The notes under the pieces were generated by a model. The model was not told the origin of the DNA. It searched no databases and saw only the letters and a program-made list of their open reading frames with translations. The position numbers were made by a program, and so were the translations under genes. 64,000 bases of DNA from 3107 sp965216225 (lineage in GTDB: Bacteria > Pseudomonadota > Alphaproteobacteria > Rhodobacterales > Rhodobacteraceae): contig CBDCFF010000033.1 in assembly GCA_965216225.1 (NCBI GenBank), positions 124,001 to 188,000 of the forward strand, given 5' to 3'. Below are positions 17,440-26,646 of this stretch, piece after piece. The first letter of the stretch is position 1. Each line of letters opens with the position of its first letter.

Positions 17440-17463
17440 GTGTCCACCATCGATAGTGGACAC
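17440..17463 (+). promoter_or_regulatory. hairpin just upstream of IS66 tnpA
   Basis: GTGTCCAC (17440-17447) and GTGGACAC (17456-17463) form a perfect 8-bp inverted repeat with an 8-nt loop. It ends 1 bp before the ATG at 17465, so it could limit translation of tnpA or be a binding site. Confidence 0.4.
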
Positions 17464-17464
17464 C

Positions 17465-17845
17465 ATGAGGCACTCTATGGCTGGCAGTCGCAAGAAGCGA
17501 ATTTGGTGGGACGACGAGAAGCGTTCGATCTGCCTGCAGAGTGCCGCGCCGGGTGTTTCTGTGGCTCAGGTTGCGCGGCGCTACGCGATGAACGCCAATC
17601 TGATCTTCAAATGGCTGAAGGACCCGCGTTTTGCGCCGGATTTCACCGAGGTCGTAGCTGGATCTGTGTTTCTGCCGGTTGAGATTTCTCCGGCTGCTTC
17701 ACATCCGGTCCCGGCGCAGCCATCCGGTCCCGTCGCCTTCGGTGGCGGTATCGAGATTGAGTTGGCTGGCGGTCACCGGATCAGCGCCGAGGGTGGGTTC
17801 GATCCTGATGTGCTGGCGCGGCTGCTGAAGGGGCTGATGTCTTGA
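17465..17845 (+). CDS. tnpA: IS66 TnpA
   Basis: About 126 residues. The N-terminal helix-turn-helix KRIWWDDEKRSICLQSAAPG, then VAQVARRYAMNANLIFKWLK, is the HTH_Tnp_1 fold of IS66 OrfA. The tail contains two PVPAQPSGPV-like repeats. It overlaps tnpB by 4 nt (TTGA), so translation is probably coupled. An accessory protein needed for IS66 transposition. Confidence 0.85.
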   Translation: MRHSMAGSRKKRIWWDDEKRSICLQSAAPGVSVAQVARRYAMNANLIFKWLKDPRFAPDFTEVVAGSVFLPVEISPAASHPVPAQPSGPVAFGGGIEIELAGGHRISAEGGFDPDVLARLLKGLMS

Positions 17846-18291
17846 TCCCGGTGCCGGGCAACACGCGGGTGTGGCTGTCGGCGGGTGTCACGGACATGCG
17901 GCGAGGGTTCAATACGCTGGCGGCCCAGGCCGAGAAGGTTTTGGCCGAAGACCCGTATTCCGGCCACCTGTTCGTGTTCCGGGGGCGGCGCGGCGATCTG
18001 TTGAAGATCATCTGGTGGGATTGCCAGGGTGCGTGCCTGTTTTCGAAGCGGTTGGAGAAAGGGCGGTTTGTCTGGCCCGCTGCAAAGGACGGCAAGATCA
18101 GCGTCACACCCGCGCAGCTCTCAATGCTGTTGGAGGGGATTGACTGGCGGATGCCCCGTAAAACCTGGAGACCGTTGAGCGTAGGACAGGTCAATAAATA
18201 CGAGGCTTTGCGCGCTTTCTGGGTTCACCCCGGAATGCTGATCCGGTATAGGATCGGCGATGCTGAAGGACCTCGACATAGCCCCGGATGA
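17842..18291 (+). CDS. tnpB: IS66 TnpB
   Basis: Typical IS66 OrfB: TRVWLSAGVTDMRRGFNTLA, HLFVFRGRRGDLLKIIWWDC and GIDWRMPRKTWRPL. The family usually ends about here at some 115 residues. In this copy the reading continues to 149 residues and overlaps tnpC by 32 nt, so the usual stop may have been lost. The start is a TTG inside the tnpA stop. Confidence 0.85.
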   Translation: MIPVPGNTRVWLSAGVTDMRRGFNTLAAQAEKVLAEDPYSGHLFVFRGRRGDLLKIIWWDCQGACLFSKRLEKGRFVWPAAKDGKISVTPAQLSMLLEGIDWRMPRKTWRPLSVGQVNKYEALRAFWVHPGMLIRYRIGDAEGPRHSPG

Positions 18292-19777
18292 TCCTGCGGA
18301 ACTGCGGGCAGTGAACCGGCTTCTGGCCGATGAAGTCAAGGCGCTGACCCTGAAGGTGGAACAACTCCAACACCAACTGGCGGGGCATGACCGGCACCGG
18401 TCTGGATCGAAATCAGAAAGCCTCTACCAGCTCAATCCGGTCTTCCAGGAAGATGAGGCGATTGCCGAAGCCGCTGGAGAACAGGCGGCGCCTGCTCCAA
18501 CGCCTGAAACGGACAAACCGGCCCGCCGGCACAGCCGCAAGCCCTTGCCCGATCATCTGGACCGGCACGAAGAGGTCTTGTCGCCGGGCGAGGACTGCCG
18601 ACGTTGCGGTGGGGCGTTGAAGAGGCTCGGTGAGGACGTGACCGAGGAGTTGGAATACAAACCGGGGCGTTTTGTCGTGAACCGGATCGTGCGTCCGCGT
18701 ATGGCCTGTTCCTGTTGCGAGGCCATTGTCCAATCGCCGCTGCCATCGCGCCCGATCGAACGTGGCCGCCCGGGACCGGGGCTGCTGGCGCACGTGTTGG
18801 TCAGCAAATACGCGGACCACCTGCCGCGCTACCGTCAGTCGCAAATATACGCCCGTGAAGGCGTTGATCTTGATCGATCAACTCTGACCAATTGGGTTGG
18901 CGGCTCCACCGCGCTTCTGGAACCTCCGGCTGACACCATTGGCCGAATGGTCCGCCGAGGCGCGGCCATCTTCGCTGATGATACGCCCGTTAAAATGCAG
19001 GCCCCCGGCAACAAGAAGACCAGGACCGCCCGTGTCCGGACCTGTGTTCGCGATGAACGACCATGGTCTGGATCATCACCGCCCTGCGCGTGGTATCAGT
19101 TCACGATTGATCGCAAGGGCGAACATCCCGTCTCACATCTCTCCGGCTACAAAGGCTGGGTCCATGCGGACGGGTATTCCGGCTTCAACGGGGTATTCGG
19201 TGAGGACAAGGCCCAGGAGATGGCTTGTTTGGCGCACGTCAGACGCAAGTTTGTAGACATCTTTGCCGCGCAAGGCTCATCGATTGCCGAAGAAGCCCTC
19301 CGCCGGATCGCGGAACTCCATGCCGTCGAGAAAGAGGCGCGTGGCAAACCGTCTGAAGAGCGCGTTGCCATCCGTCAGGAAAAGGCAAAACCGATCTTCG
19401 ATGAACTTGAGACCTGGTTACACGCGCAGTTGCCAAATATATCTGGCAAGTCGCCTCTGGCCCAAGCGATCCGTTATGCCCTTGGTCGTTTGCCAAAGGC
19501 ACGCGGTTATTTGAACCATGGCTTTCTGGAAGCGGACAACAACATCGCCGAACGCGCCATAAAACCTGTCGCCACAGGTCGCAAAAATTGGATGTTCGCC
19601 GGTTCCGAGGGCGGTGGCAAAGCCATGGCCATCGCCTACACCCTGATCGAAACGGCAAAGCTTGATAAAGTCGATCCACAAGCCTGGCTCACATGGGTTC
19701 TCGCCCGCATCGCGGATCACAAGATCACTCGGCTGGACGAGCTGATGCCCTGGCGTTACGCTGCATCAGCAGCGTAA
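18260..19777 (+). CDS. tnpC: IS66 TnpC transposase
   Basis: 505 residues. An N-terminal coiled coil (LTLKVEQLQHQLAGHDRHRS), then a zinc-binding CRRCGG...CSCCE region, then the DDE core with AAIFADDTPVKM (Asp), YKGWVHADGYSGFNGVFGED (Asp) and LEADNNIAERAIKPVATGRK (Glu). C-terminal IS66_C end YTLIETAKLDKVDPQAWLTW. No disruption seen, so probably active. Confidence 0.93.
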   Translation: MLKDLDIAPDDPAELRAVNRLLADEVKALTLKVEQLQHQLAGHDRHRSGSKSESLYQLNPVFQEDEAIAEAAGEQAAPAPTPETDKPARRHSRKPLPDHLDRHEEVLSPGEDCRRCGGALKRLGEDVTEELEYKPGRFVVNRIVRPRMACSCCEAIVQSPLPSRPIERGRPGPGLLAHVLVSKYADHLPRYRQSQIYAREGVDLDRSTLTNWVGGSTALLEPPADTIGRMVRRGAAIFADDTPVKMQAPGNKKTRTARVRTCVRDERPWSGSSPPCAWYQFTIDRKGEHPVSHLSGYKGWVHADGYSGFNGVFGEDKAQEMACLAHVRRKFVDIFAAQGSSIAEEALRRIAELHAVEKEARGKPSEERVAIRQEKAKPIFDELETWLHAQLPNISGKSPLAQAIRYALGRLPKARGYLNHGFLEADNNIAERAIKPVATGRKNWMFAGSEGGGKAMAIAYTLIETAKLDKVDPQAWLTWVLARIADHKITRLDELMPWRYAASAA

Positions 19778-19825
19778 CCGGGACGACCGGCAGTACGCCA
19801 GGGCTCCTTCACCGAACGGTCACGG

Positions 19826-20116
19826 ATGAACGACCTTTTCACCAGATTGTCGCAGTTGCGGCGTCCGCGTTTGCTGATCCGCGCCGCAAGATGGGGGCAG
19901 ACCGGATATTCACGCGAACGCCATCTGTCGCGCCTGATCGGGGCAGACATGGCCGGGCGGTGCAGCCGCAAGGAGCTCGATGCCCTGTTCGAAGAGGAAA
20001 CCGTCATGGAGGCCAAACGGAAGGCGGGCGACGCCAGCTACAGCATCGCCCGCCACATAGAACTGCTTGTCGCGTTGCTGGCCGAGGCCCGTCAGGCGCA
20101 GGCCACGGGCAACTGA
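19826..20116 (+). CDS. DUF6477 family protein, start region split off by IS66
   Basis: 96 residues: MNDLFTRLSQLRRPRLLIRA, RWGQTGYSRERHLSRLIGAD and YSIARHIELLVALLAEARQA. A small protein conserved in Rhodobacteraceae, unknown function. The ATG is regenerated by the IS66 target duplication. The original upstream region lies at 17300-17385, where an in-frame ATG at 17362 (MYSAQSLRMNDL) could have been the original start, in which case eight codons were lost. No ribosome site is visible in the IS66 end. It ends back to back with mttB: the two stop codons form TGATCA with no gap. Confidence 0.75.
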   Translation: MNDLFTRLSQLRRPRLLIRAARWGQTGYSRERHLSRLIGADMAGRCSRKELDALFEEETVMEAKRKAGDASYSIARHIELLVALLAEARQAQATGN

Positions 20117-21661
20117 TCAGACAAACGCATCCGGCATCGAGGCTTTCCTGCGCGTCACATAGTCGTCCAGGGCCTCGCGGATTGCCGGGTCCAGCGCCGG
20201 TTGCCGGTAATCGGCCAGCAGTTTTTCGACGCGGGCGGCGGCCAGTTGCTGACTGTCGCGCACGCCTTCTTCCTGCCAGGTTTCAAACGGTTTGTAGTCC
20301 AGCACCTCGGTTCTCCAGAACGCTTCCCTGAAATTCGCCTGGGTATGGGCGCAGCCCAGATAATGACCGCCCGGCCCGACCTCGGCAATCGCATCCAGCG
20401 CCTGCCCGTTTTCGGACATGTCAACGCCCTTGGCTATCCCGTGCAGGACGCCCAGTTGATCCGCATCCAGTACGAATTTCTCAAATGACGCCACCAGACC
20501 GCCCTCCAGCCAGCCAGCCGCGTGAAGCATGAAGTTGACCCCCCCCAACAGCGCGGCGTTCAGGGTGTTTGCCGATTCATAGGCCGCCTGCGCATCCGGC
20601 AGCTTGGAGCCGCAAAGCGCCCCGCCCGACCGGAACGGCAGGCCAAGGCGGCGGGCGAGCTGTCCCGCGCCATAGAGGATCTGCGACGCCTCGGGGGTTC
20701 CGAAACTCGGCGCGCCGGAATTCATATCGATGGAGGTCACGAACGCCCCGAAGATTGCCGGCGCGCCCTTGCGCACCAGTTGGCTGTAGGCGATTCCCGC
20801 CAGAACCTCGGCCAGAACCTGCGTCAGCGTGCCGGCGACCGAAACCGGGGCCATGGCACCACCCACGATGAACGGTGAGATGATGCAGCCTTGCCCCGCC
20901 CCGGCATAGACATCCAGCGCGCCCACCATGACCGGATCAAAGGTCAACGGCGAGTTTATGTTGATCAGTGATGTCGTGACGGCGTTTTCGGCGACAAACG
21001 CCTTGCCGAACAGAATCTCGCACATCCCGACCGTGTCCCGCGCCCGGTCGGGTTCCGTCACCGAACCCATGAAGGGTTTGTCGGACAGGGTCATGTGGGC
21101 CAGCAGCATGTCGAGATGACGCTTGTTCACCGGCACATCGGTGGGTTCGCAAACGGTTCCGCCGGAATGATGCAGCCATCTGGACATATAGGCGAGCTTC
21201 ACGAATTTACGGAAATCATCCAGTGTCGCGTAACGGCGGCCACCGTTCATGTCCCGAACGAAAGGCGGACCGTAGACCGGGGCGAGAACCAGAGTCCTGC
21301 CGCCGATCACCACGGATTTTTCGGGGTTGCGCGCGTGTTGGGTGTACTGGCCGGGCGCAGTCCTGATCAGTTCACGGGCCAGACCGCGCGGAATGCGCAC
21401 CCGTTCATCATCCGTCTGTGCGCCCGCTTCACGCCAGAGCTTCAGCGCATGTGGACAGTCAACGAAGTTGACGCCTATTTCCTCCAGAATCCTTTCGGCG
21501 TTCTCTTCAATGATCCGCAGCGCTTCTTCGTTCAGGAGTTCCAGATTCGGAATGTTGCGTTCAATGTACCTTGCGGTCTCGATATTGACCGCCGTGCGTT
21601 CTGCGCGACGGGCGGCGCCACCGCCACCTCTGGCGCGACGACGCGATGCTGCTTCTGACAT
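20117..21661 (-). CDS. trimethylamine/betaine methyltransferase-like protein, non-pyrrolysine MttB family
   Basis: 514 residues starting MSEAASRRRARGGG. Landmarks are NLELLNEEALRIIEENAERI, VNFVDCPHALKLWREAGAQT, PVYGPPFVRDMNGGRRYATL, LININSPLTFDPVMVGALDV, and GLPFRSGGALCGSKLPDAQA with GHYLGCAHTQANFREAFWRT near the end. There is no in-frame amber codon, so it belongs to the pyrrolysine-free branch, members of which demethylate glycine betaine or other quaternary amines onto a corrinoid protein. No corrinoid protein gene is next to it. Divergent from guaA by 207 bp. The substrate cannot be told from sequence. Confidence 0.85.
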   Translation of the reverse strand: MSEAASRRRARGGGGAARRAERTAVNIETARYIERNIPNLELLNEEALRIIEENAERILEEIGVNFVDCPHALKLWREAGAQTDDERVRIPRGLARELIRTAPGQYTQHARNPEKSVVIGGRTLVLAPVYGPPFVRDMNGGRRYATLDDFRKFVKLAYMSRWLHHSGGTVCEPTDVPVNKRHLDMLLAHMTLSDKPFMGSVTEPDRARDTVGMCEILFGKAFVAENAVTTSLININSPLTFDPVMVGALDVYAGAGQGCIISPFIVGGAMAPVSVAGTLTQVLAEVLAGIAYSQLVRKGAPAIFGAFVTSIDMNSGAPSFGTPEASQILYGAGQLARRLGLPFRSGGALCGSKLPDAQAAYESANTLNAALLGGVNFMLHAAGWLEGGLVASFEKFVLDADQLGVLHGIAKGVDMSENGQALDAIAEVGPGGHYLGCAHTQANFREAFWRTEVLDYKPFETWQEEGVRDSQQLAAARVEKLLADYRQPALDPAIREALDDYVTRRKASMPDAFV

Positions 21662-21868
21662 CGTATGTTTCCCGGCTGTTTGACCCAAGTTGATTGGACA
21701 CAACTTTAGCAATAACGGCAATGCCACGCTGGCGCATTCCGGCCATTGCGGTGCAAAAACGACATCCCGGGCGGAATACGCCGCCGTCAGCTTTCGCCGG
21801 GTCATGAATCGAAACGGTATTTCCCGGTCGCTCTTGCACTCGGCGCATATCCTTCCTATTGCCGGGAA

Positions 21869-23437
21869 ATGACCGACCGCCCCTCTCATCAACGCCTTCT
21901 TGTCATTGATTTCGGCAGCCAGGTGACGCAACTGATCGCCCGCCGCCTGCGTGAACTGAAGGTCTATTGCGAAATCCACCCGTACCAGAATGTCACAATG
22001 GAGTTCGTGCGCGCAATGGCGCCGGGGGCGGTGATCCTCTCGGGCGGCCCCGACAGCGTGACACGCAAAGGCTCCCCCCGTGTGCCGCAGGAAATTTTCG
22101 GCTACGGGGCGCCGATTCTGGGTATCTGCTATGGCCAGCAGGTGATGATGCACCAACTGGGCGGCCGGGTGGAATCGGGGCATGGCACTGCGGAGTTCGG
22201 CCGCGCCTATGTAACGCCGTCGGGCGAGGCACGGCTTTCGATCCTTCAGGGCTGGTTTGCCGAAGGCAGGGAACAGGTCTGGATGTCCCACGGCGATCAT
22301 GTAAGCCGGATCGCGCCGGGTTTCGAGGTCTATGGCGCCTCTCCCAACGCCCCCTGTGCCATTACTGCCGATGTCTCGCGCAATTTCTACGCCGTGCAGT
22401 TTCACCCGGAGGTCCACCACACCCCGAACGGCAGGAAACTGTATGAAAACTTCATACGTCTGGCGGGGTTCACCGGCGACTGGAGCATGGGCACCTATCG
22501 TGAGCAGGCCATTCAGGCGATCCGCGCGCAGGTTGGCGACAGAAAAGTCATCTGTGGCCTGTCCGGCGGCGTCGATTCCTCGGTGGCGGCACTTCTCATC
22601 CACGAAGCCATCGGTGATCAGATGACCTGCGTCTTTGTCGATCATGGCCTGTTGCGCAAGAACGAGGCGCAGGAAGTCGTCTCGATGTTCCGGGACAACT
22701 ACAGCATCCGGCTGATACGCGCGGACGAAAGCGAGCTGTTTCTGGGCCGGCTCGAAGGCCGGTCCGATCCCGAAACCAAGCGCAGGATCATCGGCAAGCT
22801 GTTCATCGACGTGTTCCAGAAACACGCGAACGCGATCAAGGGGGCCGAATACCTTGCCCAAGGCACGCTCTACCCCGATGTCATCGAATCGGTAAGTTTC
22901 TCGGGCGGCCCTTCAGTTACCATCAAATCGCACCACAATGTCGGCGGTCTGCCCGAAAGGATGGGCCTGAAACTGGTTGAACCGCTGCGCGGGCTTTTCA
23001 AGGATGAAGTCCGCGAACTGGGCCGCGAACTGGGCCTGCCGCAAGGTTTCATAGGCCGCCATCCCTTTCCCGGACCGGGCCTGGCGATCCGCTGCCCCGG
23101 CGAGATCACCCGCGAGAAGATCGAAATCCTGCGCGAGGCGGATGCCGTTTACATCGACCAGATCCGCAAACACGGCCTTTATGACGAAATCTGGCAAGCC
23201 TTCGTGGCGCTCCTGCCGGTTCGCACTGTGGGCGTGATGGGGGATGGGCGCACCTATGATTACGCATGTGTGCTGCGCGCGGTCAGTTCGGTCGATGGGA
23301 TGACCGCCGACTGCTACCCCTTCAGTCATGAATTTCTGGGCGAAACCGCCACCCGGATCATCAACGAGGTCAAGGGCATCAACCGCGTTACCCATGATGT
23401 GACCTCAAAACCCCCGGGGACGATAGAGTGGGAATGA
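21869..23437 (+). CDS. guaA: GMP synthase (glutamine-hydrolysing)
   Basis: 522 residues. The N-terminal class-I glutamine amidotransferase domain has PILGICYGQQVMMHQLGG (catalytic Cys in GICYG) and AVQFHPEVHHT (His, Glu). The ATP-pyrophosphatase domain has the P-loop VICGLSGGVDSSVAALLIHE. The C-terminal dimerisation domain ends NRVTHDVTSKPPGTIEWE. Converts XMP to GMP. ATG 21869 is chosen because MTDRPSHQRLLVIDFGSQ is the normal start. A few bp after the stop an IS5-type relic begins. Confidence 0.97.
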   Translation: MTDRPSHQRLLVIDFGSQVTQLIARRLRELKVYCEIHPYQNVTMEFVRAMAPGAVILSGGPDSVTRKGSPRVPQEIFGYGAPILGICYGQQVMMHQLGGRVESGHGTAEFGRAYVTPSGEARLSILQGWFAEGREQVWMSHGDHVSRIAPGFEVYGASPNAPCAITADVSRNFYAVQFHPEVHHTPNGRKLYENFIRLAGFTGDWSMGTYREQAIQAIRAQVGDRKVICGLSGGVDSSVAALLIHEAIGDQMTCVFVDHGLLRKNEAQEVVSMFRDNYSIRLIRADESELFLGRLEGRSDPETKRRIIGKLFIDVFQKHANAIKGAEYLAQGTLYPDVIESVSFSGGPSVTIKSHHNVGGLPERMGLKLVEPLRGLFKDEVRELGRELGLPQGFIGRHPFPGPGLAIRCPGEITREKIEILREADAVYIDQIRKHGLYDEIWQAFVALLPVRTVGVMGDGRTYDYACVLRAVSSVDGMTADCYPFSHEFLGETATRIINEVKGINRVTHDVTSKPPGTIEWE

Positions 23438-23439
23438 AC

Positions 23440-24135
23440 TTTAACAGGCTGCTGAAACAGTGGCTGCGGCGGGACGATATTCTGGCTGCTGCTGGAACAC
23501 ACTGGCCGACTGGCCAGTCTGGCGTGCCGCTATCGGGCCTTGGGCCGTCATCTTCGTTCTCATACGCCCGACAGCCGGGGCAATCCTGCAAGGTTGCTGG
23601 CGGTCATCGTCAGGATGAAGCGGGATCGCACCCGCCCGACGCCGCGACAGACAGTCCGGGCCATGCCGCCGACGGTTTTAGCCCGGCCGAAGACCTCCCC
23701 GGTCCGCTTGCGATGCTTCCGGGACAGCGAATGGCCCTTGTGCCGGGGTTCGCCCGTCGATGGCGGACTATCGCGCCGCCCGGGCGAGGTGTGGCGTCAC
23801 GCAGGCCTGCCGGAGATCACGGACGAAGCCGGCGCTGTCATGGCCCTTGTCAGCCCCGAGTGTCAGGCGCCGGGTGGAGCCTGACGAATGGTTGTGGATC
23901 ATATCCGGCGCGGCGTTCGGCATGGCCCTCTGCCTGGGTGAGGTCGCCCTGAACGACCGGCCCGTGACGGCTCTCGATCAACGCATGGCCCATGAAACAC
24001 GGCGCCGCGCCGGTTCCGGGGGATTTCCTGTACAGCCGCGCATCAGGGTCGGTGGTCGAAGCATGGGTGGCATTCGAACGCTTCCCGCCCTTGAAGTCGA
24101 TCCCGGCGTTGCGTTTGCGGTGATCGGGGCGAGGC
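23440..24135 (-). pseudogene. IS5-type transposase relic
   Basis: Minus-strand reading DFKGGKRSNATHASTTDPDA, RLYRKSPGTGAAPCFMGHAL, then in another frame AKTVGGMARTVCRGVGRVRS with ASNLARLPRL. These are parts of the C-terminal half of an IS5-like transposase. Its end (TTTCAGCAGCCTGTTAA on the minus strand) lies only 3-6 bp after the guaA stop. The N-terminal half is missing, cut by the IS21 element at 24136. Confidence 0.7.
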
Positions 24136-24319
24136 TGCTGCGCGACAAACAAGGTGAGAATCCAGCGTCAATCAGGATGAGAACGCGTGTGCGGGGGCTC
24201 GCAGGGAGGGCGTAGCCCGACTGGGGAGGCCCCGCACACGCGTTTTGCCCTTTTGGGGCGGGCCTGACGGTTGTGGCCGGCTCGGATAAGGAATGATTTT
24301 CTGTGCAAGGGGATCGTTC

Positions 24320-25840
24320 ATGCCGGGCTGTCATGTCACTGACCAACAAATGAGGCTCTTCATGACGCTCAGATCGACCCATTCCGTTGCCGTTGCCGCT
24401 GCCAAGGCGGGGATCAGCCAGGCAACGGGCTATCGGCTGCAAGCTGACCCAATTTTACCATCACAGAAGAAGGCCCCTCGCGGCCGGCGGCGTCCGGACC
24501 CGCTGGCGGACATTTTTGATGCGGAGGTCGTGCCGCTTCTGCGGTCCTCACCGGGGATCCGACCTGTGGCGGTTTACGAGGAGCTTCTGCGTCGGCATTC
24601 TGATCTGGGTACGGGCATCCGACGGACTCCGGAGCGACGGATACGCGCCTGGAATGCGGAACACGGCCCTGAACAGGACGTCATTTTCCGGCAGACCCAC
24701 ACACCGGGCAAAATGGGCCTGTCGGATTTCACCGCCATGGGCAAGTTGGGTGTGACCATTGCCGGTGAGGCACTGGGCCATCGACTGTATCACTTCCGGC
24801 TTGCCTATAGCGGGTTTCAGCACGCCCACGTCGTGCTGGGCGGCGAAAGCTATGTGGCGCTGGCTGAGGGATTGCAGAACGCCCTCTGGACGCTCGGCGG
24901 CGTGCCACACAATCATGGAACTGACAGCCTGTCGGCGGCCTTCAAGAACCTGGATAAGTCATCCCGGGCCGATCTAACCGACCGCTTCGACGCCCTGTGC
25001 AACCATTATGGAATGACGCCGACGCGCAACAACAAGGGCGTCGCACACGAGAACGGTTCCATCGAGAGCCCCAATGGGCATCTGAAGCGCACCATTGAGG
25101 ACGCGCTGGTCATGCGTGGGTCGCGCGACTTCGAAAGCTTGCAAGATTATCGTCGCTTCATCGACGAGATCGTGGGCCGGATCAACGCCCGCAATGCCAA
25201 GCGTATCGATGCGGAACGTGCGAGCCTCAGACCTTTGCCGACGCGGCGGACCACGGATTACGAGGAGATCACGTTGCGCGTCACTTCCTCCGGGGGCTTC
25301 ACCTTGCGCAAGGTGTTCTACACCGTGCCATCCCGGTTGATCGGGCATCAGCTGCGGGTTCGGCTCTACGATGATCGGTTGGAGCTGTTCCTGGGAAGCT
25401 CTGCCCTGCTAACGCTGACACGCGGACGAGCCTCGAGCACCGGGAGCCATGGGCACGTGGTCAATTACCACCACGTCATCCACTCCTTGCGCAAAAAGCC
25501 CATGGCGCTGATGGGGCTGGTCTATCGGGATCAGCTATTCCCGCGCCGGGCGTTCCGTAACATGTTCGCATTCCTGCTGGAGCAGACCAGTGAGAAGGCG
25601 GCGTGTCGCATGGTTGTCGATCTTCTGGCGCTGGCACACGAGCGGGGCTGCGAGGCTGAATTGGCAGCGCAGCTTGAGGAGGACCTTCGCCAGAAGCGCC
25701 CGCCTGACATGGCGGCCCTACGCGCAGTGTTTAGCCCATCACAAGACGCACTCCCCCAAGTCGCGGTGCAACTGGCCGACCTGTCATCTTACGACCAGTT
25801 GGTCGGCGGTACGCCATCCGCTCAGGAGGTGACAGCATGA
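24320..25840 (+). CDS. istA: IS21 transposase IstA
   Basis: About 506 residues from ATG 24320, chosen for the AAGGGG site 8 bp upstream; an in-frame ATG at 24293 is possible. N-terminal HTH (AKAGISQATGYRLQ), DDE integrase core with KMGLSDFTAMGKLGVTIAGE (Asp), VPHNHGTDSLSAAFKNL (Asp region) and KGVAHENGSIESPNGHLKRT (Glu), then a C-terminal beta-barrel region with FTLRKVFYTVPSRLIGHQLR. No stops or shifts. It works with IstB, whose start overlaps its stop. Confidence 0.93.
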   Translation: MPGCHVTDQQMRLFMTLRSTHSVAVAAAKAGISQATGYRLQADPILPSQKKAPRGRRRPDPLADIFDAEVVPLLRSSPGIRPVAVYEELLRRHSDLGTGIRRTPERRIRAWNAEHGPEQDVIFRQTHTPGKMGLSDFTAMGKLGVTIAGEALGHRLYHFRLAYSGFQHAHVVLGGESYVALAEGLQNALWTLGGVPHNHGTDSLSAAFKNLDKSSRADLTDRFDALCNHYGMTPTRNNKGVAHENGSIESPNGHLKRTIEDALVMRGSRDFESLQDYRRFIDEIVGRINARNAKRIDAERASLRPLPTRRTTDYEEITLRVTSSGGFTLRKVFYTVPSRLIGHQLRVRLYDDRLELFLGSSALLTLTRGRASSTGSHGHVVNYHHVIHSLRKKPMALMGLVYRDQLFPRRAFRNMFAFLLEQTSEKAACRMVVDLLALAHERGCEAELAAQLEEDLRQKRPPDMAALRAVFSPSQDALPQVAVQLADLSSYDQLVGGTPSAQEVTA

Positions 25841-26646
25841 CATCGCCCCAGACCGATACCGCCCGCCTAACCTTGGCTCTGACCGAATTGCGCTTGCCAG
25901 CCATCAAGGCGCTATGGCCGCGCTTTGCGGAACAAGCCGACAAGGAAGGCTGGCCCGCCGCTCGGATGCTCAGCACCCTGGTGGAGCATGAACTGGCTGA
26001 ACGAGATCGCCGTCGTATCGAGCGACATCTCGCACAGGCACGCCTGTTGCCCGGAAAAACGATCGACACCTTCGACTTCACAGCCGTCCCCATGCTGTCC
26101 AAGGCCCATGTCAGTGCGATCACCGCTGGCGACAGCTGGATCGGAAAGGGCGGCAACATCCTGCTGTTTGGGCCGCCAGGTGTGGGCAAATCACATCTCG
26201 GCTCAGCCATCGGGCTCGCCCTTGTCGAGCAAGGCTACCGCGTCCTATTCAGCCGCACCACCGATCTGGTCCAGAAACTCCAACAGGCCCGCCGCGATCT
26301 CGTCCTCGAAAGTGCCATTGCAAAGCTCGACAAATTCCATCTGCTGATCCTCGATGACATCACCTACGTCACCAAGGATCAGGCTGAAACCAGTGTGCTC
26401 TTCGAACTCATCAGCGCGAGATATGAACGCCGCTCAATGTTGATCACGGCCAACCAGCCCTTCGGGGAGTGGAATGCGATTTTTCCAGACCCGGCCATGA
26501 CATTGGCCGCCGTCGACAGGCTCGTGCACCACGCAACCATCTTCGAGATGAATGTCGAAAGCTACCGGCGAAGAGCAGCACAAAAGGCAAAGGGGCCGGG
26601 AAGGCCTGCACAAAAAGCCACACCGGAAAACACCAAAGCTGATTGA
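25837..26646 (+). CDS. istB: IS21 helper ATPase IstB
   Basis: 269 residues. AAA+ core with Walker A GNILLFGPPGVGKSHLGSAI, Walker B FHLLILDDITYVTKDQAETS and sensor ITANQPFGEWNAIFPDPAMT. An N-terminal all-helical domain (ERDRRRIERHLAQARLLPGK) recruits it to DNA in the family. Basic C-terminus. ATG overlaps the istA stop (ATGA), implying translational coupling. Intact. Confidence 0.94.
   Translation: MTSPQTDTARLTLALTELRLPAIKALWPRFAEQADKEGWPAARMLSTLVEHELAERDRRRIERHLAQARLLPGKTIDTFDFTAVPMLSKAHVSAITAGDSWIGKGGNILLFGPPGVGKSHLGSAIGLALVEQGYRVLFSRTTDLVQKLQQARRDLVLESAIAKLDKFHLLILDDITYVTKDQAETSVLFELISARYERRSMLITANQPFGEWNAIFPDPAMTLAAVDRLVHHATIFEMNVESYRRRAAQKAKGPGRPAQKATPENTKAD

Larger units (their letters stand above)
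17392..19823 (+). mobile_element. IS66-family element, complete
   Basis: The ends read GTGAGCGTCCGTTGAA (left) and GTGACCGTTCGGTGAA (right, inward), flanked by a perfect 8-bp duplication. Three genes tnpA-tnpB-tnpC are present without visible stops or shifts. About 2.43 kb, normal for the family. Confidence 0.92.

Noticed and set aside
20117..21661. Pyrrolysine-containing methyltransferase
   Set aside because: No in-frame TAG occurs within the gene.
20117..22861. A 914-codon version of the MttB-like protein
   Set aside because: The extra N-terminus is antisense to guaA. The family start MSEAASRRR is at 21661.
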